NCBI GenBank assembly: GCA_947503625.1
Contig: CANNEK010000003.1
Span: 186,001-250,000, forward strand
Reading direction: 5' to 3'
Length of the DNA stretch: 64,000 bases
Source of the DNA: an uncultured Kordiimonas sp.
GTDB taxonomy: Bacteria > Pseudomonadota > Alphaproteobacteria > Sphingomonadales > Kordiimonadaceae
The notes beneath the pieces were generated by a model, which had not been told where the DNA came from, searched no databases, and was given only the letters and a program-made list of their open reading frames with translations. The translations under genes were made by a program, and so were the position numbers. How positions within the stretch are numbered: the stretch's first letter is position 1; the number at the start of each line of letters is the position of its first letter. Of this stretch, positions 25,221 to 32,532 are shown piece after piece.

Positions 25221-26060
25221 CTATTTTAAATACAGAAACTGCAAACCCGCCGCATAGGCGCGCGGAATAACCGACATATGACTGCCTTCCGCCAGGGTCT
25301 CGAACTTCAGGTCTGCAGGCGTCATTTTCACAGACAGGGCTTCCACCTGCGGCGTCACTGCGGCCAGCATTGCCGTTTCGCTGGCGTCCACCGACAAATA
25401 CATTTTCGGGAACGCGGTATCGCTTGCCTTGATCTTTTCAAGGAAAGTCTGCGACCACGCGGGCTCTTCCTCCAGCGAAGGGCTGGTCGCCAGAATGCGG
25501 CTGAACAGGGCTGGCTCCTCTACCCCCGCATAGAAAGCGAACAGGCCCGCTGAAGAATGCCCGTAAATTGCCCTGTTGCCGGGGTCGATCGGATATTGTT
25601 CTTCCAGAAACGGCAGAATTTCATCGCGCAGCGCTGTCAGGAACTTTTCCGCCCCGCCGTTCGCTGAGTGAAAATCCCGCGCGCGCTTCTGAAACCATTG
25701 CTGCATGCCGCCATACACAACTGTGGCCACAATCACAGGCGGCACCTTGCCTTCAAACGACAGAAGACGCGGTATCTCGCTCGACATGCCGAACATGCCG
25801 TCACCGTCCAGCGCAAATAGAAGCGGATAGGTACGTTCCCCCTGCCCGTAGCCAAACGGCAGCGATACAGCGATGTGAAAATCATCTTCCATCACGTCAG
25901 AGCGGAATGCGTGCATGCGGCTTCCCGGCAGTTCGAACCCGCTAGCCTGTGCGCCGTTGTTTTCTTCGGTCTGCCCGCCATTCTGGGCCGCCACGCTCAT
26001 GCCCAGCGGGCTTGCGCCCAGCGCCGCACAAACTGCCAGCATTTTCAATAGTTTCATCAT
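25221..26060 (-). CDS. Secreted alpha/beta-hydrolase, esterase-D/IroE-like
   Basis: A 279-residue exported serine hydrolase. The signal peptide ends near SVAAQ. The family of enterochelin-esterase-like hydrolases fits, with nucleophile Ser in GHSSAG, probable Asp in LSVDASETA and His in LAEGSHMSV near the C-terminus. The start is the ATG at 26060, preceded by GGGAG; the open frame begins ten codons earlier without signal character. Substrates could be ester siderophores or peptide esters, which I cannot tell. Its upstream region is shared with the divergent secreted protein at 26240. Confidence 0.86.
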   Translation of the reverse strand: MMKLLKMLAVCAALGASPLGMSVAAQNGGQTEENNGAQASGFELPGSRMHAFRSDVMEDDFHIAVSLPFGYGQGERTYPLLFALDGDGMFGMSSEIPRLLSFEGKVPPVIVATVVYGGMQQWFQKRARDFHSANGGAEKFLTALRDEILPFLEEQYPIDPGNRAIYGHSSAGLFAFYAGVEEPALFSRILATSPSLEEEPAWSQTFLEKIKASDTAFPKMYLSVDASETAMLAAVTPQVEALSVKMTPADLKFETLAEGSHMSVIPRAYAAGLQFLYLK

Positions 26061-26239
26061 TGCCCACAACTCCCTGTTTAAGCAGCACACACTGAAAACT
26101 CGGGACCTTCTTCACAAGACGGCATTGGTTGAAGCGCGGTTTTTTGGGGACAAACGGTAGTTTGCATTAGTAAGCTTCCTGCCAGCATGGTATGTCGCGC
26201 GCTTATTATTGCCGCCCGTCTTGAATTTGGGAACCTGTT

Positions 26240-26890
26240 ATGCCTGACCTGACTATTCGCTTTTTCCTGAGCCCGCTTGTTGCTGTTCTTCTGGGAACGG
26301 CCGTCACGGCACAGGACACTGAAACCACACCGCAGCCCCCTGCTCCAACTGATCAGGCACCTGCCACCTCGGCACCAAGGCAGCTGACCGAGCAGGAAGC
26401 CCGCGATCAATATGCCAGATCCATGAACTTTATGCTGCGCCGGTCCAAACTGGTGCGCTCGCTCGCGGCCCAGCATATCCTTTACATCGGCGAAAACGCC
26501 AGCAAACCGGATTTGCATCTGGTTGAGGAAGCAACGCAGGTGATGGCGTTTGATATGGTGTGCGGCAACGGCAATTTTGAAGCTGAAAAGCTTGACCAGC
26601 TCGCGACCGAAAGCACCTACCGAATTGCGGTTGAGGCCGCGAACTCGCCGATTGCCAAAACACTGGTGGAGCTGGGGCAGGAACAGCGCATCCCCGAGCG
26701 CATGGTGCTGCTGGGCGATATCTCCACAACGGTGCTGATGTTTCAGGTGGCCAGACGCCGAGGCCTGTTCGACAGCCTGGTCACCGACTTTGGCAAGGAC
26801 AGTTTCTGCAATGGCATGCTGACCAACATGCGCGATCGCTATGACAGCCTGACAGACGGCGGTGAAGCAGCAGAGGGCTCCGGAGAGTAA
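26240..26890 (+). CDS. Secreted protein of unknown function
   Basis: A 216-residue exported protein. The signal peptide is about residues 1-24 (ending TAVTAQD), followed by a Pro/Thr/Ala-rich linker (26-47). The rest is helical with two Cys (in MVCGNGNF and DSFCNGML) that may form a disulfide. I recognise no domain. It is transcribed alone, divergent from the esterase and convergent with the TPR gene. Confidence 0.7.
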   Translation: MPDLTIRFFLSPLVAVLLGTAVTAQDTETTPQPPAPTDQAPATSAPRQLTEQEARDQYARSMNFMLRRSKLVRSLAAQHILYIGENASKPDLHLVEEATQVMAFDMVCGNGNFEAEKLDQLATESTYRIAVEAANSPIAKTLVELGQEQRIPERMVLLGDISTTVLMFQVARRRGLFDSLVTDFGKDSFCNGMLTNMRDRYDSLTDGGEAAEGSGE

Positions 26891-26987
26891 GCGGCGAACC
26901 AATTTATAGTGACATCACAAGGAACAAGGAACATGGCATCCATAACCTGTCACTTGTTGTTACCTCAGGCCACAAAGTCCAAAATAC

Positions 26988-27920
26988 TTAGTGTTTGACC
27001 ACATCAACTTCGGCGGCGATGAAACCGAAGGCTGACCAGCCCTGACTTTCCCCGATATAGGCCCGCATTGCCGCCAGCGCCTCGTCGCGGTTGCCATTGT
27101 AAAATTTCCAGTTGGCAAGGCCGTACACCATGCCAGCACCCTGCGGGCTGTCGGAAACTTCGCGCGCCAGCTCGTCGTAGGAAACCAGCCCTTTGTATAA
27201 AAGGCACAGTTTATAGTAGGAAAAATTCTCGATGATCTCCATGTCCGCATCAATAACATCAAGCGCCTGCTGTGCTTCCGCGTCGCGGCCCAAGCGCCGT
27301 AAAATCATGTAAATCCAGTGGGTTGTGGAAACGATATTATCTGGCAGGCTGCCGGCACTGCGCGCTTCCCTGTAGGCCCAGAGGGCTTTCTCAAAATCGT
27401 GTTTCAGGTAGTAGGCAAGGCCAAGATGATACCAGATGTTGCCATGTTTTGTTGAAACAGGAATACCCAGTGCGTTCGGCGCACCGTCCGGCTCGATCTC
27501 GTTTTTTTGTCCCTTGATCAGCTCTACCGCAATCAGATAATCGGCTATCGCCTTATCAAATTCCCTGATCGAGATATAGCGATGCCCCCGGTGCCGGTAC
27601 AGGCGGGCGTCATCCGGGTGTTTTTCAATGCCTTCTGAATAGACCTTGATCGCAGACAGGTAATCGCCGGTATAGCCGATACGCCGACCATACCAGATGA
27701 TCGCATCCGCATCGTCCGGATTGGCCATATAGTCCGCCTTCGCCCTTGCCAGGTTTTCGAGCGTTTTCTCGCCAACCTCGGCGGGCGCATACAGCTTTGT
27801 GCCCAGTAATGATGTTGCCTGATAAGGGCCCTTGTCAGCATCCGCATCCGCCAGCGCTGGCGCGGCAGGCAAAACTGCCAGCAGGAGAAAAACACTGACT
27901 ATGCGCAAAGCTGTTTTCAT
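26988..27920 (-). CDS. Secreted TPR-repeat protein
   Basis: A 310-residue exported protein with signal peptide MKTALRIVSVFLLLAVLPAA. At least four TPR-like units lie between about 50 and 250: DDADAIIWYGRRIGYTGDYLSAI, DDARLYRHRGHRYISIREFDKAI, GNIWYHLGLAYYLKHDFEKAL and a more diverged one after it. The start overlaps the DUF1304 stop as ATGA; the longer open frame upstream is antisense noise over that gene. TPR proteins mediate protein contacts; the partner is unknown. Confidence 0.82.
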   Translation of the reverse strand: MKTALRIVSVFLLLAVLPAAPALADADADKGPYQATSLLGTKLYAPAEVGEKTLENLARAKADYMANPDDADAIIWYGRRIGYTGDYLSAIKVYSEGIEKHPDDARLYRHRGHRYISIREFDKAIADYLIAVELIKGQKNEIEPDGAPNALGIPVSTKHGNIWYHLGLAYYLKHDFEKALWAYREARSAGSLPDNIVSTTHWIYMILRRLGRDAEAQQALDVIDADMEIIENFSYYKLCLLYKGLVSYDELAREVSDSPQGAGMVYGLANWKFYNGNRDEALAAMRAYIGESQGWSAFGFIAAEVDVVKH

Positions 27921-28303
27921 GACTGTGCTGCCCTTGTCTCTTCCGATTTTCCCGAACTCATAATCGTCAGGCCAAGCGCCAGCGCAGCAGGCAGTGCCTG
28001 TATGAACAGAATGGAGAGCTTCGCCGTTGCTGCGCCGTACACCCCGGCAACAATAACGCAGGACAGGAAGAAAATAACCACATCGCGTTTCCGGGCCATC
28101 AAGCCCCACAACAGGCCCGCCACCAGAAAGCCGTTGTAAAGCCCCTGGTTGGCGGCAAGTGTTGCAGATGCCGCCGCCACTTCTGCCGTCATGGAAAATG
28201 TCTTCAACCCAATGGGGTGGGTCCAGAGAAACATCTCCAGCACAAGAAACCACGCGTGAAGCGCCGCAACCAAACCCGTCAGTATCTTTGATAATATATT
28301 CAT
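27917..28303 (-). CDS. DUF1304 family membrane protein
   Basis: A 128-residue protein with four membrane helices. The family hallmark is clear in ALHAWFLVLEMFLWTHPIGLKTF near the N-terminus, followed by ANQGLYNGFLVAGL. The function of DUF1304 is not established. It is coupled by a four-base overlap to the TPR protein downstream. Confidence 0.88.
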   Translation of the reverse strand: MNILSKILTGLVAALHAWFLVLEMFLWTHPIGLKTFSMTAEVAAASATLAANQGLYNGFLVAGLLWGLMARKRDVVIFFLSCVIVAGVYGAATAKLSILFIQALPAALALGLTIMSSGKSEETRAAQS

Positions 28304-28436
28304 TTTACGTGCCCCCCCTTTGCAGAATTACCCCGCCAGTTATGCATATTATGCTTCAAACACAAAATCCGCATGGCCCGCACGCTTGGTGCTGCCGGAG
28401 CACCATAATTGTCATACCGGGACCCAAAGTCATTCT

Positions 28437-29405
28437 TCAGTCTGACGATCCCGTCTCGCCGACCATCAATGAGATGAATTGGAGCATTTCATTTCGTGCC
28501 GGGCTCTCTTCAAGGCTCAAACTCGCCAGCAATGAAGCGTGGGTTTCCTCGTTATAATAGCTGAAACGGATCAGGTCACCTTTCCCGCTCTCGGTAACAG
28601 CAGTGTCAAAAACCCTTGTATATTCAATGGTTTGACCTTCGGTCAAAACAAGCATGGGAATGGAAGCGCCCTGCAAATACGACATGGGCGACGCATCCGC
28701 CAGCCCTTCGCGCGGGCCAAAAACACCCAGCACATGCCCGATAGCAACATCCTGTCCCATACCCTCTTCAATCGCCAGATAATAGTCCTCCATGTCATAG
28801 CCACCGGCAACAGGCAAAGCCGCGCGAATATCCGAAAGCGACAAACCATGGGCTGCAAGATAGCGCTCATCCATGGCAAGAAGGGCTGATAAATGCCCGC
28901 CTGCCGAAAAACCACTCACAAAAAGACGGCTCTTCTCAAGGCCGTATGTGTCTGCGTTATTGTGCAACCACGCAAACGCTCTGGCCACATCCCTGATATG
29001 TGCCGGATGCTGGACACCAGTCGACGGGAATTCTTCACCTCGCCAATCGCCCCGGCTCAGGCGGTAAGACATCGATGCAACCGCCACACCTTCCCGGGCG
29101 AAAGCACGGGCAAGCTCCAGGTCATTTTTCCGGTCCCCGAATGCCCATGCCCCTCCGTGAATCCATAACATAGTCGCGGTTGCCGGCCGCCCTTCCGGAA
29201 GGATCAAGTCGAGACGGTGCTTTTCATCACTAAAACCTTCGCCGTCAAAATAGGCCAGGTCGAGATGCTCTGATACATCCCGGGCAACAGCGGGCGCCCA
29301 CGTCCACGGGCCAAACAATACAATAGCGACGGCTAAGGCAACTTTTTTGAAGCAAGCCAATTGAGGCACGCGGGCGCGCTTATGTTCCATTTCCAGTATC
29401 GACAT
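28437..29405 (-). CDS. Alpha/beta-hydrolase, BD-FAE / carboxylesterase-like
   Basis: A 322-residue hydrolase. A membrane or signal segment at about 22-42 (VALAVAIVLFGPWTWAPAVAR) suggests export. The oxyanion motif HGGAWAFGD and nucleophile Ser in GFSAGG place it with the HGG-type esterases; the C-terminal His is in EETHASLL. The start at 29405 follows AGGGGA by about 5 bp. Aryl-ester or feruloyl-ester hydrolysis is common in the family, but the substrate is unknown here. Confidence 0.86.
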   Translation of the reverse strand: MSILEMEHKRARVPQLACFKKVALAVAIVLFGPWTWAPAVARDVSEHLDLAYFDGEGFSDEKHRLDLILPEGRPATATMLWIHGGAWAFGDRKNDLELARAFAREGVAVASMSYRLSRGDWRGEEFPSTGVQHPAHIRDVARAFAWLHNNADTYGLEKSRLFVSGFSAGGHLSALLAMDERYLAAHGLSLSDIRAALPVAGGYDMEDYYLAIEEGMGQDVAIGHVLGVFGPREGLADASPMSYLQGASIPMLVLTEGQTIEYTRVFDTAVTESGKGDLIRFSYYNEETHASLLASLSLEESPARNEMLQFISLMVGETGSSD

Positions 29406-29732
29406 ACCATTCCCCTATCGTTTCGTGATCCGGTTGAAGTCCCTTCTGCCAACTGTGTTAGCACCAATTTCCCTGCCATCAAAGCAACAGCCACCCAGGC
29501 AGGGCCTATCATCGGGTTTAACGGGGCAAACCGAACCCGAACTGATGACCCGGAAATCAAACAGCCAACATCACAGAGTATGCGCGAAAACAGGGAAGCC
29601 GTTTGGCAGGTTTATACGATTTCAACGCTGGCTTCCGGCCAAAAGCTGACCACCGCGAAGTCGTGCCTAGGTGGCTGCACATGACCCAAAGTGGACATTT
29701 CAGGTTATCTCAACTTTTGCCCCATTGGACCA
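29406..29732. other. Non-coding border region with a tRNA-like fragment
   Basis: 327 bp without a supported gene. Short frames on both strands here have no start signals. On the minus strand, about 29510-29555, the order GTCATCA-GTTCGGGTTCG-GTTTGCCCCG resembles the variable loop, T-arm and acceptor strand of a tRNA 3' half, but the T-stem does not pair well and no 5' half is present. It may be a decayed tRNA end at the edge of the AT-rich islet that follows. Confidence 0.35.
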
Positions 29733-30236
29733 TCATTTATCTTTTCTATAAGATAGCGTCGCCAAGTTATGTATGGTCTTCCTGTAAAATTTCACTTGAT
29801 TATGTTGTTCTTCTTTCCATTCATCGTCTCGGTCAGAATCATCAACTTTTTCAGCTAGCCCTTTTAAACAATTCATGGCCTCTGAGTACCGTCCAAGCTG
29901 GATATAACAATCAACCAATTTCAATGATATGATTATCTTACCTGAAGAGTTTTTAGGTGTTCTCGCAGACCAGAAGTCTAATAGTTTTTCGTACTTATTA
30001 TTTCTTTTGAGCCAAGCAGAATAGGAAGCAATGTACACCGTCTTCCAATTGAATGGATTGATGAGCTTTAATATTAAAATGATTATTAACTTGATGAGCT
30101 CTAGCCCGTCTGCGACGCCCGATGACTCGCCCTCATTGAGAAAGCGCTCCATTTCTTTGGCCTCTTGTACAGTGGGGTTCTGTAAGGTTTTTCGCTTCCC
30201 GTATTGCGGCTTTTGGTTTGGCGATTTTTCCAACAT
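29733..30236 (-). CDS. Hypothetical protein in AT-rich islet
   Basis: A 167-residue protein I do not recognise. It has a basic N-terminus (MLEKSPNQKPQYGKRKTL), one hydrophobic stretch (about 46-63, GLELIKLIIILILKLINPF), and a C-terminal helical part with TPR-like spacing (GRYSEAMNCLKGLAEK). Base composition is much more AT-rich than all neighbours, with many AAA and ATT codons, which points to recent acquisition. The start is uncertain. Confidence 0.55.
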   Translation of the reverse strand: MLEKSPNQKPQYGKRKTLQNPTVQEAKEMERFLNEGESSGVADGLELIKLIIILILKLINPFNWKTVYIASYSAWLKRNNKYEKLLDFWSARTPKNSSGKIIISLKLVDCYIQLGRYSEAMNCLKGLAEKVDDSDRDDEWKEEQHNQVKFYRKTIHNLATLSYRKDK

Positions 30237-30409
30237 TCTCCCCTTTTATCTTGGGCAACACCTAACAACAGCAAGGCGTCATTTTCAACATTGATATTCT
30301 CGTCGTACGCGAGCTGGATAAATGTCTGCTATTGGCGAAAAGTGATCAATAAACTCGTACGCAGGAAATATCTCCTTCGGGTCGAGAGCGACATCTCAGG
30401 TCGGTGGGG

Positions 30410-30631
30410 TTATTTCTTCAGGCGGACGCCGGGACCGTCGCCATTGATGAATTCAATACCGGCTTTCTCAAAAGTGTCCGTCAACAGCTTGAGCGTGCTT
30501 TTGTTAGGGTTGGATTTCCCACCTTCAAACCTGCGAATAGTATTCAGACCGATAGCAGATGCTTCGGACAAATCATCCTGTTTCCATTCAAGGAGGGCGC
30601 GCGCTGCGCGGCATAGATTGGGTGTTATCAT
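30410..30631 (-). CDS. XRE-family helix-turn-helix regulator (small)
   Basis: A 73-residue Cro/C1-type DNA-binding protein: LCRAARALLEWKQDDLSEAS, then IGLNTIRRFEGGKSNPNKST cover the recognition helices, and the tail (AGIEFINGDGPGVRLKK) is the usual end of the short XRE proteins common in alphaproteobacteria, often in mobile or addiction contexts. No toxin partner is evident; the next minus-strand gene is the islet protein at 29733-30236. Confidence 0.85.
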   Translation of the reverse strand: MITPNLCRAARALLEWKQDDLSEASAIGLNTIRRFEGGKSNPNKSTLKLLTDTFEKAGIEFINGDGPGVRLKK

Positions 30632-30800
30632 ACTGAGATATAAGCGTTAAAAATGGTTTCAGTCAAACCATCTGGCTCTTCTTGACATTTATGGTATAAA
30701 AGATACCATATGGTTACTAAAAATCACTAGCAAGTGGACCATGAAGGTGCACCAACACCCCCATGGCCCTGACCACAACCAACCTAACAAGGAGGTCGGC

Positions 30801-31715
30801 ATGGCTGATCACACGTTTATCACAGACACCACACCTGAACCAACACCCAAACCAACGGCAGAAACATCACCCGCAGAACCCAAGCGCCTTAGCCGGTTGG
30901 AACGGCGCGAGGTGAACCTGCGGGAGATCACACAAACCATTCTTGAAAGTTTCAAAGCCCACGACAGCCGCATGCGCGCGCTCTCGCACAGGCCACCGCG
31001 CACCCGGCGCATCTGCCAGATCATCCTGCACGGGGCCCACAGCGACGGGGCCGCGATGGTGGCATGCGACGAGCCCTATACGCTGATTGTCACCAGCAAC
31101 CGTATCCCGGCAAAGGCCGAAGAATGGCGCGCGGGCGTGATGGCCACGCTGACCGAACGGCTCGGTATGCCGGTGCATATCACCCTGATGAAACAGGGGC
31201 GCTTCCTTGAACACTGCAAGGCGGTCAGCCCCTTTTATGAAGCGCTCAGCATCGCCCACGAAACGCTGTATCCAAACGAAGGGCTGGAAGGCGGGCCGGA
31301 CGGAAGTCCGGAAGACACGCCAAAAACACCCGAAGAAACACCGGAAGAAACACCAGAAGAAACACCAGCATCCGAACCGGCATCTCAAGAGGCTCCTGCC
31401 GAAGACGCCATCCCCGATGGCTGGCAAACGGAGCATGAAGTGCAGCTCTATAAGGAAATCCACCGCCGCGCCGGGCTGAAAAAAATAGCCCGCAAGCTGG
31501 ACAGGTCCTACCTGCCTGACGAGCAAACCCTGCTGGCGATGGAAGAACCTATCTGCCAGTTGATGGGCGGGGCTGTGCTGTTGCGCGATGTGGCGCTTGC
31601 CGCTGTTCATGATATCGAACCCCGGGGTTCGGGCCTGAACTTTCTTTCCTGCGCGCTTTCCCGCGAGGCAGAGGCCGTTTACCGGCTCTATACCGGCTAT
31701 CGCCCCGGATATTAA
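30801..31715 (+). CDS. Hypothetical protein with Glu-Thr-Pro repeat linker
   Basis: A 304-residue cytoplasmic protein with no recognised domain. Its start at 30801 follows a perfect AAGGAGG site. It has an N-terminal Thr/Pro-rich tail (1-28), an alpha/beta region (about 35-170, with RRICQIILHGAHSDGAAMVA), a low-complexity linker of EETPEETPEETP type (about 170-197) and a C-terminal helical domain (205-304). Two folded parts joined by a flexible hinge is the likely build. It sits next to the AT-rich islet, but its own GC and codon use match the chromosome. Confidence 0.7.
   Translation: MADHTFITDTTPEPTPKPTAETSPAEPKRLSRLERREVNLREITQTILESFKAHDSRMRALSHRPPRTRRICQIILHGAHSDGAAMVACDEPYTLIVTSNRIPAKAEEWRAGVMATLTERLGMPVHITLMKQGRFLEHCKAVSPFYEALSIAHETLYPNEGLEGGPDGSPEDTPKTPEETPEETPEETPASEPASQEAPAEDAIPDGWQTEHEVQLYKEIHRRAGLKKIARKLDRSYLPDEQTLLAMEEPICQLMGGAVLLRDVALAAVHDIEPRGSGLNFLSCALSREAEAVYRLYTGYRPGY
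31309..31370 (+). repeat. Thr-Pro microrepeat in the orphan gene
   Basis: About five imperfect 12-bp units of the form GAAGAAACACCG/A encode Glu-(Asp/Glu)-Thr-Pro. The first unit reads GAAGACACGCC, matching the unit seen in the next two genes. Confidence 0.8.
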
Positions 31716-31864
31716 CAGCGCACAAACCTCCTCCTGTGGTTAAGGCCACGGGGGGCACGTACGATGACGCAGTTGATACTGTCCCCGGAACTCCCCTGCC
31801 CCCTTAGGCCTCAAGCCAACAAACAAGCGACGTTTGCTAATGGCCACGCCTGGCAACGCGCTGA

Positions 31865-32503
31865 CTAGGGCAGTTTTTTCTTCACGGTAAAAATGCCCCT
31901 CAGCTCACCGACCTTAAAGCCGGTGGCCTGATCACCCGGGTAATAGTCCGCAAGGGTTGCGGTAACCTCTGGCGCAATGTTCGTGCCGTGGCAGGCGGTG
32001 CAGGGCTGTTGCAGAAGAATGGGTTTGGCCCAGTAGAACACCTTTTCGTCGCCGGTGCGCACAGTCTCGCTATGCTCCAGCGTGCTCAGGTTCTCGCCCC
32101 GGTTTTGCGCCGCAAGGAACTGCTCTAGCACTGTGCGCTCCCACGCATCCGGCGCATTGCCCGGATTGCGCAGTTTAAGCGCGCTTCGGCCCACATCCAT
32201 GCCAGTATCTTCGGAAACCTGCGCCGCGATACCGTACGCCTCTTCGGCGCAAACCGTGATGGCCGCCACCGGGCCTGCCGCCTTCATGGCGGCCACCAGC
32301 CGTGCTTTCAGCGTTCCGCCAAGCTGCTGTGCCGCCGCGCGCGCCTCCGCGACATGCTCTGGCGGTGTGTCTTCTGGCGGTGTGTCTTCTGGCGGTGTGT
32401 CATCCGCGAGCGCAGTGCCCGCCGTGCCCGCCAGCGAAAGAATGGCAACAGATGTTATTTTCAGAAGGGTATTCGTTCTACGTTTTGGCATGTGCTTTGG
32501 CAT
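31865..32503 (-). CDS. Tll0287-like (DUF3365) c-type heme protein
   Basis: A 212-residue exported heme protein. The signal peptide ends at GTALADD and is followed by three PPEDT units (about 36-49). The DUF3365/Tll0287 domain then runs to the end, with Cys in ITVCAEEAYGIA, the heme c attachment motif PCTACHG (CxxCH), and the family ending YPGDQATGFKVGELRGIF. Such domains have a PAS-like fold and bind one heme covalently; redox or gas sensing is proposed for relatives. It is probably in one transcript with the upstream monooxygenase gene (29 bp apart). Confidence 0.88.
   Translation of the reverse strand: MPKHMPKRRTNTLLKITSVAILSLAGTAGTALADDTPPEDTPPEDTPPEHVAEARAAAQQLGGTLKARLVAAMKAAGPVAAITVCAEEAYGIAAQVSEDTGMDVGRSALKLRNPGNAPDAWERTVLEQFLAAQNRGENLSTLEHSETVRTGDEKVFYWAKPILLQQPCTACHGTNIAPEVTATLADYYPGDQATGFKVGELRGIFTVKKKLP
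32358..32403 (-). repeat. 15-bp tandem repeat encoding Pro-Pro-Glu-Asp-Thr
   Basis: Three near-perfect 15-bp copies of (plus strand) TCTGGCGGTGTGTCT just after the signal peptide of the heme protein. Perfect copies at DNA level suggest recent slippage. Confidence 0.85.
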
Positions 32504-32532
32504 CAGCCTTGCCCCCTGTTGATTTCCGTTCC

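Noticed and set aside
26078-26902. 274-residue minus-strand frame.
   Set aside because: It is antisense to the secreted protein at 26240-26890, which has a signal peptide and sensible composition; the minus frame has no recognisable features.
27921-28253. N-terminal extension of the TPR protein frame.
   Set aside because: It overlaps the DUF1304 gene out of phase and encodes Cys-rich nonsense; the signal peptide starts at 27920.
29510-29555. Possible tRNA gene on the minus strand.
   Set aside because: Only a 3'-half-like pattern is present; the T-stem does not pair and there is no D-arm or anticodon arm.
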